Shown here in pieces: positions 32,745 to 40,472 of a stretch of 64,000 nucleotides of DNA. The notes beneath the pieces were generated by a model. It worked only from the letters and a program-made list of their open reading frames with translations, searched no databases and was not told the origin of the DNA. The first letter of the stretch is position 1. Every line of letters begins with the position of its first letter. The stretch spans positions 1 to 64,000 of the forward strand of contig NZ_BONQ01000130.1 of NCBI RefSeq assembly GCF_016862795.1. The letters are read 5' to 3'. A program made the position numbers and the translations under genes. Source of the stretch: Dactylosporangium siamense (GTDB lineage: Bacteria; Actinomycetota; Actinomycetes; Mycobacteriales; Micromonosporaceae).

Positions 32745-33706
32745 CCGCGATCCAGCACGTGTTCGACGCCGAGCACGCACTCGCCGATGGGCTGCACATG
32801 CTGCGCGACTCCGTCCGCGAGTCGCTGCGCGACATGCTCAGCACCGTGATCCGCGGTGAGGGCGGCAGCGTCCCACGGACGCGGGGACGCCCACACACCA
32901 ACGAGGCACCCACCCGCCAGGGTTCTGGCGGCGGTGCCGGCACAAACGTCAGACCGAACCCGGGTGCCAAGCCCTCGCCCGGCGCCGGCCTGATCGAGGA
33001 CGACACCGTCCCGATCTCGAAGACCGTCGTGGCGGGGACCGTGTCGGGCACGCTCGTGGACAGCGGACCACCCGGCTCGCCTTCGCAGGACCCCGGACCC
33101 TCGCAGGAGCCCGCCAAGCCGGCCAGGCCGGACCGCGGCGACCCGGCGTCGGAGGTGTGGGCGCTCATCGAACGTGCCCAGGCCGGCGACGGCGCGGCGT
33201 TCGGGCTGCTCTACGACCGGTACTTCGACACCGTCTTCCGGTTCGTGTACTTCCGTGTCGGCAACCGGCAGCTCGCCGAGGACCTGACCGCCGACACGTT
33301 CCTGCGGGCGTTGAAGCGCATCGGCAGCTTCACCTGGCAGGGCCGCGACCTCGGCGCCTGGCTGGTGACGATCGCCCGGAACCTGGTCGCCGACCACTTC
33401 AAGTCCGGCCGGTACCGCCTCGAGGTCACCACCGGTGACGTGCTGGACGCCGACCGGCCGGACCGGGGGCCGGAAGGCAGCCCCGAGGCCGCGGTCATCG
33501 ACCACATCACGAACGTCGACCTGCTCAAGGCGGTCAAGCAGCTCAACCCGGAACAGCAGGAGTGCATCGTGCTGCGCTTCCTGCACGGCTTCTCCGTCGC
33601 CGAGACCGCCCACGCGATGAGCAAGAACGAGGGCGCGATCAAGGCGTTGCAGTACCGCGCGGTCAGGGCCCTCGCGCGGCTGCTCCCCGACGGATTCCAG
33701 CCGTGA
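32741..33706 (+). CDS. BldN-family ECF RNA polymerase sigma factor
   Basis: The 321-residue protein has a long N-terminal extension (about 1-135, Pro/Gly/Ser-rich in its second half), then sigma region 2 (about 150-225, FGLLYDRYFDTVFRFVYFRVGNRQLAEDLTADTF split around the core-binding helix) and region 4 (about 255-315, LNPEQQECIVLRFLHGFSVAETA). BldN of Streptomyces also has an N-terminal extension and drives aerial hypha genes; the function here is inferred. ATG 32741 overlaps the leader-peptide stop; GTG 32720 is an in-frame alternative without better support. The next gene likely encodes its anti-sigma factor. Confidence 0.85.
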   Translation: MTAIQHVFDAEHALADGLHMLRDSVRESLRDMLSTVIRGEGGSVPRTRGRPHTNEAPTRQGSGGGAGTNVRPNPGAKPSPGAGLIEDDTVPISKTVVAGTVSGTLVDSGPPGSPSQDPGPSQEPAKPARPDRGDPASEVWALIERAQAGDGAAFGLLYDRYFDTVFRFVYFRVGNRQLAEDLTADTFLRALKRIGSFTWQGRDLGAWLVTIARNLVADHFKSGRYRLEVTTGDVLDADRPDRGPEGSPEAAVIDHITNVDLLKAVKQLNPEQQECIVLRFLHGFSVAETAHAMSKNEGAIKALQYRAVRALARLLPDGFQP

Positions 33707-33875
33707 CCGCTGTCACCTTCCGTTACAGTGCCTCCCCCCGCGCCGTAACCAGCCTCCGCTCTGCACCGTTGGTCCGGGTGCGACCGTCGGCTTGGCGCAC
33801 GGCGGACGCGGTGGCACACCATCCCGCTACCCTGCCGCGCCTGAGTGACGCGATCAGCGAAGGGGGGTGCCTCAG

Positions 33876-34976
33876 GTGATCGGCTCCGTCTTCCACCGTC
33901 GTCGGGCTGAGCGTTTCGCGCAGCTCATGGACGAGGCAGCAGGAGCCCGCAGGCACCGCATGAGGTCCACGCTCGACGACTCCCTGACCGGACTGGTCTC
34001 AGTCAGCCAACGGCTGACCGACCTCCCGGTCAAGGTGGAGACGCAGCAGGAGTTCAAGGACGGACTGCGGGCCATGCTCCTGGCCACAGCAGAACGAGAA
34101 GGCATCGGCATCACCGCCAGGGATCCCGAGCCGGAGGTGTCCCGCCGAGGGTTGCGCTCGCTGCGCCGCCCGGCGGGCAGCAGGCCCGCGGTCAGCCGCC
34201 GGACCCGCACCCGCGGCGCGATCGTCGTCGGCCTCGCCGCCGGCACCCTCGCACTGTCGGGCATGTCCGCGGCGAGCGGCGACGCCATCCCCGGCGACGC
34301 TCTCTACTCGGTGAAACGGTCCACGGAGAAGGCCCAGCTGGCACTCGCCGGCTCGGACATCAGCCGGGGCCAGCTGTACCTGGAGTTCGCCCGGACCCGG
34401 CTCGACGAGGCCCAGGCGGTGAAGGACCCCGCGGGTCTGACCGCGGTCCTCGACGACATGGACAGCGAGACGCTCGAAGGCGTGCGCCTGCTGACCGCGA
34501 CCGCCGTCGGCCGCAAGGACGCCGCCGCCCTGGATGCCATCGACGCGTTCACCAGCACCCAGCGTGCCGGCGCCGAGAAGCTCCGCGACGGGACCAACGG
34601 CGACGCCCGAGCCCGGTCCGCCAAGTCCGTGACCCTGCTGGACGAGATCGACCGCCGCTCCAAGGCGATCCGCCCGCTGATCAAATGCGGTTCCGCCGCG
34701 GTCTCCGCCGCCGACCAGCTCGGACCGGTGCCCAACAGCACCGCGTGCAAGCCGGCCGGTCAGAAGACCTCCGGGTCCAACAACACCCAGCAGCCGGGCA
34801 ACACCCAGCAGCAGAACAACCCGGGCCAGACCGGCACCCCCGCCGGCCAGCGTGCCGTCCCCAGCGGCTCGGCCGGCACCGGCTCGGCGACCGAGTCCGC
34901 ACCGGCGGAGCCCACCGAGAACCCGTCGCCTTCCCCCACGAAGGACCAGGGCCTCCTGGGCTGGCTGTTCGACTGA
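33876..34976 (+). CDS. DUF5667 membrane protein, putative RsbN-like anti-sigma factor
   Basis: The 366-residue protein has a cytosolic N-terminal segment (about 1-110), one transmembrane helix (about 113-133), an extracytoplasmic DUF5667 region (ASGDAIPGDALYSVKRSTEKAQLAL onward) and a disordered Ser/Gln/Asn/Pro-rich tail. In Streptomyces the gene directly after bldN encodes RsbN, a single-pass anti-sigma factor of this architecture. No zinc-binding HxxxCxxC motif is present in the N-terminal part. GTG 33876 follows AAGGGGGG at good distance; GTG 33867 is possible. Confidence 0.75.
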   Translation: MIGSVFHRRRAERFAQLMDEAAGARRHRMRSTLDDSLTGLVSVSQRLTDLPVKVETQQEFKDGLRAMLLATAEREGIGITARDPEPEVSRRGLRSLRRPAGSRPAVSRRTRTRGAIVVGLAAGTLALSGMSAASGDAIPGDALYSVKRSTEKAQLALAGSDISRGQLYLEFARTRLDEAQAVKDPAGLTAVLDDMDSETLEGVRLLTATAVGRKDAAALDAIDAFTSTQRAGAEKLRDGTNGDARARSAKSVTLLDEIDRRSKAIRPLIKCGSAAVSAADQLGPVPNSTACKPAGQKTSGSNNTQQPGNTQQQNNPGQTGTPAGQRAVPSGSAGTGSATESAPAEPTENPSPSPTKDQGLLGWLFD

Positions 34977-35004
34977 GAGCTTTTCCTACGAAGGGGCTAC
35001 AGAG

Positions 35005-35029
35005 GGGCTCGGTGTCTGACACCGGGCCC
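35005..35029 (+). terminator. Terminator after the DUF5667 gene
   Basis: GGGCTCGGTGTC (35005-35016), one-base loop, and GACACCGGGCCC (35018-35029) pair with a single mismatch; the stem end would open to give a normal loop. TTCTCGTTGTTC follows. It lies 29 bases past the stop. Confidence 0.65.
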
Positions 35030-35083
35030 TTCTCGTTGTTCATGCCGGTACGGTTGGGCGAACACAGAGGGGGTTTTCCGCGC

Positions 35084-35998
35084 ATGCCGATCCGACCTTC
35101 GACCGCCGCGCTCGCCTTACGCCGCCGCAGGCAGTCCGGCCGTATCGTGACGTCCCCGGCCGGCTGGGCCGTCGCCGAGGTCGAAGCCGCCCTCGAAGTC
35201 CCGGCCGACCCGGCCGCCGCCGCCTTCTTCGACGTCGACAACACGATGATGCAGGGCGCCTCGATCTACTACTTCGCCCGCGGCCTCGCGAAACGCAAGT
35301 ACTTCACCAGCGGCGACCTGGTCCGCTTCGCCTACCAGCAGGCCCGCTTCCGGCTCCTCGCCTCCGAACACGCCGGCACCGTCACCAACGCCAAGTCCGC
35401 GGCCCTCGCGTTCATCGCCGGCTGGCAGGTCGAGGACATGGAACGGCTCTGCGAGGAGATCTTCGACGAGCTGATGGCCGACCGGATCTGGTCCGGCACC
35501 CGCGCCCTCGCCCAGCTCCACCTCGACGCCGGCCAGCGGGTCTGGCTGGTCACCGCGGCCCCCGTCGAGCTCGGCCGCATCATCGCCCAGCGGCTCGGGC
35601 TGACCGGCGCCATCGGCACCGTCGCCGAGATCCGCGACGGCGTCTACACCGGCCGCCTCGTCGGCGACCTCATGCACGGGCCCGAGAAGGCGGCGGCCAT
35701 CACCGCCCTCGCCGCCGTCGAAGGCCTGGACCTGCACCGGTGCGCCGCCTACAGCGACTCGGTCAACGACACCCCGATGCTGTCCACCGTCGGCTACGCC
35801 GTCGCCGTCAACCCCGACCCGGCCCTGCAGCGCGAGGCGCGCAGGCGGGGCTGGGAGATCCGCGACTTCCGCACCGGCCGCAAGGCGGCGAAGATCGTGG
35901 TGCCCGCCGCCCTCGCGACCGGCGTCCTCATGGGCGGCGTCGCCACGGCCGCCGCACTCCGCCGCCGCCGGCGCACCCCGGTCGGGCCGGTCGGGTAG
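35084..35998 (+). CDS. HAD-IB family phosphatase (SerB1-like)
   Basis: The 304-residue protein has HAD motif I FFDVDNTMMQGAS, motif II VTAAPVELG, motif III region GPEKAAAITAL and motif IV YSDSVNDTPML, with a C-terminal hydrophobic helix (VPAALATGVLMGGVATAAAL) that may anchor it in the membrane. It belongs to the HAD-IB group of phosphoserine phosphatase-like enzymes; mycobacterial serB1 (Rv0505c) lies in the same neighbourhood. ATG 35084 has a distant GAGGGGG; an in-frame ATG 35042 is an alternative. Substrate not proven. Confidence 0.8.
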   Translation: MPIRPSTAALALRRRRQSGRIVTSPAGWAVAEVEAALEVPADPAAAAFFDVDNTMMQGASIYYFARGLAKRKYFTSGDLVRFAYQQARFRLLASEHAGTVTNAKSAALAFIAGWQVEDMERLCEEIFDELMADRIWSGTRALAQLHLDAGQRVWLVTAAPVELGRIIAQRLGLTGAIGTVAEIRDGVYTGRLVGDLMHGPEKAAAITALAAVEGLDLHRCAAYSDSVNDTPMLSTVGYAVAVNPDPALQREARRRGWEIRDFRTGRKAAKIVVPAALATGVLMGGVATAAALRRRRRTPVGPVG

Positions 35999-36034
35999 CT
36001 CGCGCAACCACGCTCCGTGACAGGCGCCCCGGGG

Positions 36035-36895
36035 TCAGCTGGAGAAGGCGTCGGGGCGGCGGTCCAGGAGCTTGTACAGGGTCTGCTGGATCGTCTCACG
36101 GACCTGGTCGGCGAGGTTGAACACCACCATCGGGTCGTCCGCGGAGTCGACGAAGTCGACCGTCGGGATCGGCTCGCCGAACTCGATGAGCCACTTGCTC
36201 GGCAGCGGCACCAGGCCGAGCGGGCCGAGCCACGGGAACGTCGGCGTGACCGGGAAGTACGGGGCGCCCAGCAGGCGGGCGAGCGGCCGCAGGTTGCCGA
36301 TCAGCGGGTAGATCTCCTCGGCGCCGACGATGGAGACCGGGACGATCGGGGTGCCGGTGCGCACCGCGGCGGAGACGAAGCCGCCACGGCCGAAGCGCTG
36401 CAGCTTGTATCGCTCGGCGAACGGCTTGCCGATGCCCTTGAAGCCTTCGGGGAAGACGCCGACGAGCTCGCCCTCGCCGAGGAGGCGTTCGGCGTCGGGG
36501 TTGCAGGCGAGGGTGGCGCCGGACTTGCGGGCCATCTCGGACAGGACCGGGAGGCGGAAGACCAGGTCGGCGCCCAGGAGGCGCAGGTGGCGGCGGGCGG
36601 AGGTCTCGTCGTGGACGGCGACGGAGAGCATGAGGGCGTCCAGCGCCACGGTGCCGGAGTGGTTGGCGACGACGAGGGCGGGGCCCTCCTTCGGCAGGTG
36701 CTCGACGCCGAAGACCTCGGTGCGGAACCACTGGTTGTACAGGGGGCGCAGCAGCGGCAGGAACACGCCGTCGGTGAGGTGGCGGTCGAAGCCGAAGTTG
36801 TCCACCTCGTAGTCGCCGGTGAGCCGCTCGCGGAGGAACGCGAGCGCGCCGGCGACCCGGTCGTCCCACTGGTCGGGGAGACCAGGGTCAGTCAT
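36035..36895 (-). CDS. Lysophospholipid/PlsC-type acyltransferase
   Basis: The 286-residue protein has the acyltransferase motif NHSGTVALD, FPEGFKGIGKPF (the phosphate-binding FPEG block) and VPVSIVGAEE, typical of actinobacterial PlsC-like glycerol-lipid acyltransferases such as the Rv0502 group. It probably acylates a lysophospholipid or related acceptor at the inner face of the membrane. The start overlaps the epimerase stop by four bases. Confidence 0.85.
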   Translation of the reverse strand: MTDPGLPDQWDDRVAGALAFLRERLTGDYEVDNFGFDRHLTDGVFLPLLRPLYNQWFRTEVFGVEHLPKEGPALVVANHSGTVALDALMLSVAVHDETSARRHLRLLGADLVFRLPVLSEMARKSGATLACNPDAERLLGEGELVGVFPEGFKGIGKPFAERYKLQRFGRGGFVSAAVRTGTPIVPVSIVGAEEIYPLIGNLRPLARLLGAPYFPVTPTFPWLGPLGLVPLPSKWLIEFGEPIPTVDFVDSADDPMVVFNLADQVRETIQQTLYKLLDRRPDAFSS

Positions 36896-37947
36896 GTGCC
36901 CGCCTCCAACGCGGCGCGCGCCGCACGGGTCCGTCGGAAGCCTTCGAGCAGGGTCTGTTCGAGGGCGCGGATGCGGTCGGCCGGCAGCGCCTCACCGGAC
37001 CGGCGGCTGCGGACGAACTCGTCGAAGGCTTCCGCGGTGGTCCGGGGGGTGAAGCCGAACTCCCGGATGAGCTTGGTCGTGTCGACGACCCGGCCGTGCA
37101 CGAACAGGTCGAGCTGGTCGAGGGACACGGTGCCGCGGCCGAGGCCGGCGACGATGCCCAGGCCGGGCTCGAGGACCGGCATGGTGATCCGGCCGGCCCG
37201 CCGGACGGCCTGCGACAGGGTCAGGGTCCCCGCGCCGGCGACGTTGAACGTGCCCGGGTGTGACTCGGCCACGGAGCGGTGCAGGACCTCGAACGCGTCG
37301 TCGACGTGCAGGAACTGCAGGCGCGGGTCCCGGCCGAAGACCGTCGGGACGACGGGCGCGGCGAAGTGCCTGGTCAGGCTGGTGTCGACGGTCGAGCCGA
37401 TGAACGGCGCGAAGCGCAGCACGGTGGCACCGACGTCGGGGCGCCGGCGGCGGAAGCCGCGGACGTAGCCCTCGATGTCCAGGACGTCCTTGGCGAAGCC
37501 GCCGCGCGGGATCTCCCGCGGCTCGGTGTCCTCGGTGAAGATCGCCGGGTCGCGGAAGGACGCGCCGTAGGCCGCGGTGGAGGAGCGGACCACCAGTTTG
37601 TGCAGCCGGGGCGCCTGTTGGCAGGCGGCGAGCAGCTGCATCGAGCCGATGACGTTGAGCTCCTTCATCGCGGCGCGACCGCCGTGCTGGTCGACGGCGG
37701 TGGTCACCGCGAGGTGCGCCACCGCTTCGACCCGGGCGTCGACCAGCACCCGCAACACCCCAGGGGTGCGCAGGTCGATCTGGTGCACGTCGACGTCCTT
37801 GAGCACCGCGGCGAGGTCGCTCGACGGTGCCGTGCTGTCGATGCCGACGACCCGCTCGATCCGTGGATCAGCGGCGAGCCGAGCGGCCAGGTGCGCGCCC
37901 AGATAGCGGCCCACCCCAGTAACGAGGACAACCCGTGGCGTGCTCAC
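36892..37947 (-). CDS. NAD-dependent epimerase/dehydratase (GalE2-like extended SDR)
   Basis: The 351-residue protein has VLVTGVGRYLGAHLA at the NAD site, VVRSSTAAYG, and a later RFAPFIGSTVDT. The classical YxxxK motif is replaced by FAKDVLDIEGYVRG around the expected position, so catalysis as a true sugar epimerase is doubtful. Mycobacterial galE2 (Rv0501) has the same place between bS22 and the acyltransferase. It is probably expressed from the bS22/HTH side as one operon. GTG start at 37947. Confidence 0.8.
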   Translation of the reverse strand: MSTPRVVLVTGVGRYLGAHLAARLAADPRIERVVGIDSTAPSSDLAAVLKDVDVHQIDLRTPGVLRVLVDARVEAVAHLAVTTAVDQHGGRAAMKELNVIGSMQLLAACQQAPRLHKLVVRSSTAAYGASFRDPAIFTEDTEPREIPRGGFAKDVLDIEGYVRGFRRRRPDVGATVLRFAPFIGSTVDTSLTRHFAAPVVPTVFGRDPRLQFLHVDDAFEVLHRSVAESHPGTFNVAGAGTLTLSQAVRRAGRITMPVLEPGLGIVAGLGRGTVSLDQLDLFVHGRVVDTTKLIREFGFTPRTTAEAFDEFVRSRRSGEALPADRIRALEQTLLEGFRRTRAARAALEAGT

Positions 37948-38002
37948 GCGCCTCCCTTAGATGCGAGTGCGAACGAGCCCGGGGCGGACCGCCGGCGCGC
38001 TG

Positions 38003-38104
38003 CTACTTGCCGAGACGACGACGCTGGACGCGGGTCTTGCGCAGCAGCTTGCGGTGCTTCTTCTTGGCCATACGCTTGCGGCGCTTCTTGACCACCGAGC
38101 CCAT
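38003..38104 (-). CDS. Small ribosomal subunit protein bS22 (AURKAIP1/COX24-like, 33 residues)
   Basis: The 33-residue, extremely basic peptide [19 protein letters not shown]... ends RRRLGK. It matches the actinobacterial bS22 protein seen in mycobacterial 30S subunits near the decoding region. ATG 38104 follows GAGGAGATACCCGT. It lies between the excisionase-type HTH gene and the galE2-like gene, as Rv0500B does in M. tuberculosis. Confidence 0.9.
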   Translation of the reverse strand: MGSVVKKRRKRMAKKKHRKLLRKTRVQRRRLGK

Positions 38105-38225
38105 ACGGGTATCTCCTCGATACAGCGGAACGCGTGCCATCGCTGGCACGCCGAAGACATGGTTAGCGGCTCCAGCGTAGCCGCACCCCCGCGTGATCGG
38201 TAAAGCGGGTGCACCAGTAGGGCGG

Positions 38226-38441
38226 CTACGCCGTCTCGCGGAACGCTTCGCGCAGGTATGCGTCGACCGCGTGCTCGGGCACCCGGAACGACCGGCCGAC
38301 CCGCACTGCGGTGAGATCCCCGGCGTGAACCAGGCGGTACACGGTCATCTTGGACACTCGCATCAGGGTTGCCACCTCGGCGACCGTGAGAAACCTGACC
38401 TCGCCCAACCGGCCTTCGGTGGTGTGTGGCGTGCTAGACAT
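38226..38441 (-). CDS. Excisionase-type (MerR-like) helix-turn-helix protein
   Basis: The 71-residue protein is one winged [30 protein letters not shown] followed by the wing [19 protein letters not shown]. It resembles the Rv0500A family that precedes bS22 in many actinobacteria. It is likely a small DNA-binding regulator; its targets are unknown. ATG 38441; a palindrome lies 50 bases upstream. Confidence 0.85.
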   Translation of the reverse strand: MSSTPHTTEGRLGEVRFLTVAEVATLMRVSKMTVYRLVHAGDLTAVRVGRSFRVPEHAVDAYLREAFRETA

Positions 38442-38490
38442 CGCGACCTCCGACCAGCGTGCTCGCCAAGCTGATGAATCAGCGTGTTAT

Positions 38491-38509
38491 CAGTACGGTA
38501 ACGGTACTG
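38491..38509. promoter_or_regulatory. CAGTAC-n7-GTACTG palindrome upstream of the HTH gene
   Basis: Perfect six-base arms (38491-38496 and 38504-38509) around GGTAACG, with another short palindrome CTGAT-ga-ATCAG at 38471-38482. Position between the HTH start and the convergent-in-series ABC gene end suggests an operator for the HTH or its promoter. Confidence 0.4.
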
Positions 38510-38560
38510 CTGTGACTTGCGCCTTGGCTTCGTCGGATTCTTTGCAAGCAAGGTCAAGTC

Positions 38561-38604
38561 AGTGCCTGGCCGGTGCCTACTCGGTGCCTACTCGGTGCGC
38601 AGCG
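38561..38604. repeat. Four 11-bp tandem units across the MacB-like stop codon
   Basis: AGTGCCTGGCC, GGTGCCTACTC, GGTGCCTACTC and GGTGCGCAGCG run without gaps. The two central units are identical, and the gene stop (complement CTA, 38588-38590) lies inside the third unit; the second carries a spare stop. Confidence 0.75.
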
Positions 38605-39772
38605 CGACCACCGGGTCCAGACGCCCGGCCCGCTGGGCAGGCACGACGCCGAAGATGATGCCGACGGCGGCGGACACCCCGAAGGCGAGCGCGAGGGACC
38701 ACCAGGTGATCGCGGCCGGCACCGGTGACAGCGCGGCGACGACCAGGGCGGCGCCGATGCCCAGGCCCATGCCGATGAACCCGCCGAGGGTGGTGAGCAG
38801 GACCGCCTCGAGGAGGAACTGCACGCCGATGTCGCGGGGTCTGGCGCCGACCGCCTTGCGCAGCCCGATCTCCTTCGTGCGCTCCCGCACGGAGACGAGC
38901 ATGATGTTGGAGACGCCGACCCCGCCGACGAGCAGGGAGATGCCCGCGATCGCGGCGAGGACGCCGGTGAGCACGCCGAGGATGTCGCCGAGGACGCCGA
39001 GGATCTGTTCCTGGGTGACGGCGCTGAACTCGGTGCCGGGGTGGCGGCGGCCGAGCTCGGCGAGGATGCGGGCGCTGAGGTCGTCGATCTCCTCGCGGTT
39101 CGGCGCCTTGATCGCGATCCCGTCGACGCGGTTGGTGCCGAGCAGCCGCTGGGCGGTGGTGATGGGGATGTGGACCTCGTTGTCGCGGTCGACGCCGAGG
39201 CTCTGGCCGAGCTGCGCGAAGACCCCGATCACCCGGAAGCGCACGCCGGCGATGGTGATCTGCTGGCCGACGGCGTCGCGCTCGCCGAACAGCTCACGGG
39301 CGACGCGGTAGCCGAGGACGGCGACGCGGCGCTGGGTGTCGACGTCGCTGCGGCTCAGGTACGTGCCGCGGGTCAGGCTGCGCACGAACACCTGCGGGGT
39401 GGTCTCGATGACGCCGTTGATGGTGGCGAACGTGTCGACGTTGCCGGCGGCGACCGTCTCCCCGGACGCCACGGTGACGGCGACCCGGTTGCGGTCCCCC
39501 ACGATCTTCGACACGGCGTCGACGTCGGAGAGGTCCATCCGCGACACCGACGGCGCCGAGCCGAGGCTGACCTGGCCGGGCAGGACGATGAGCAGGTTCG
39601 AGCCGAGACCTTCGACCTGCCGTTCGATCTGCTGTTTCGTGCCCGTGCCGATGGCGACGAGGACGACCACAGCGGCCACGCCGATGATCACGCCCAGCAT
39701 GGTCAGCGTGGAGCGCAGCCGGTTGGCCCGGAGCGCGTCGATGGCGACCCGCCACGCCTCGGCGAACCTCAT
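38588..39772 (-). CDS. MacB-like ABC transporter permease (FtsX family)
   Basis: The 394-residue protein has an N-terminal helix (about 20-43), a large extracytoplasmic MacB_PCD-type domain (about 45-260), and three C-terminal helices with ISLLVGGVGVSNIMLVSVRERTKEIGLRKAVGARP between them. It couples ATP hydrolysis by the neighbouring ATPase to mechanotransmission outside the membrane, for export of a peptide, lipid or drug. It overlaps the ATPase gene by four bases. Confidence 0.88.
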   Translation of the reverse strand: MRFAEAWRVAIDALRANRLRSTLTMLGVIIGVAAVVVLVAIGTGTKQQIERQVEGLGSNLLIVLPGQVSLGSAPSVSRMDLSDVDAVSKIVGDRNRVAVTVASGETVAAGNVDTFATINGVIETTPQVFVRSLTRGTYLSRSDVDTQRRVAVLGYRVARELFGERDAVGQQITIAGVRFRVIGVFAQLGQSLGVDRDNEVHIPITTAQRLLGTNRVDGIAIKAPNREEIDDLSARILAELGRRHPGTEFSAVTQEQILGVLGDILGVLTGVLAAIAGISLLVGGVGVSNIMLVSVRERTKEIGLRKAVGARPRDIGVQFLLEAVLLTTLGGFIGMGLGIGAALVVAALSPVPAAITWWSLALAFGVSAAVGIIFGVVPAQRAGRLDPVVALRTE

Positions 39773-40449
39773 GCCGAAGACACAATCACGCCGTCCCGCA
39801 TGACGATCTTGCGGTGGGCGCGGTCGGCGACCTCGTGGTCGTGGGTGACGACGACGAGGGCCACGCCCTGCTCGCGGTTGAGCGTCTCCAGCAGGCCGAG
39901 GACCGCCTGGCCGTTGTGGGTGTCGAGGTTGCCGGTCGGTTCGTCCGCGAGCAGCACCTGCGGGTCGGTGACCAGGGCCCGGGCGATCGCGACCCGCTGC
40001 TGCTCGCCGCCGGACAGCTGGTTGGGCCGGTGGTCGAGGCGGTGCCCGAGCCCGACGCGTTCCAGCATCGCGACCGCGCGGCGGCGCCGCTCGCCGGCCC
40101 GCATCCCCCGGTACACCAGCGGCAGCGCGACGTTGTCCACGGCGGTGGTGCGGGCGAGGAGGTGGAAGGACTGGAAGACGAACCCGATCGTCTCGTTGCG
40201 CAGTTTCGCGAGGGCCTGCGGGTCGAGGCCGGCGACATCCCGGCCGCCGATGCGCAGGCTGCCCGCCGTCGGCCGGTCCAGGCCGCCGAGCAGGTGCATC
40301 AGCGTCGACTTGCCCGAGCCGGACGGGCCGATGATCGCCACGTAGTCGCCGGCGTCGACGGTGAAGGTGACCCCGCGCAGCGCCGGGACGGTGACCCCGT
40401 CCAGGGCGTACTCCCGGGTCACGTCCTGCGCGACGAGCGCCGCCGTCAT
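39769..40449 (-). CDS. MacB/LolD-type ABC transporter ATPase
   Basis: The 226-residue ATPase has Walker A GPSGSGKST, Q-loop GFVFQSFHLL, signature LSGGEQQRVAIARAL, Walker B VLLADEPTGNLD and the switch His in VVVTHDHEV. ATG 40449 has GGAG eight bases upstream; a longer GTG start at 40476 would overlap the adaptor gene stop. It forms an operon with the permease and adaptor. Confidence 0.9.
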   Translation of the reverse strand: MTAALVAQDVTREYALDGVTVPALRGVTFTVDAGDYVAIIGPSGSGKSTLMHLLGGLDRPTAGSLRIGGRDVAGLDPQALAKLRNETIGFVFQSFHLLARTTAVDNVALPLVYRGMRAGERRRRAVAMLERVGLGHRLDHRPNQLSGGEQQRVAIARALVTDPQVLLADEPTGNLDTHNGQAVLGLLETLNREQGVALVVVTHDHEVADRAHRKIVMRDGVIVSSA

Positions 40450-40472
40450 CGCGGCCGCTCCACGGTGGTCAT

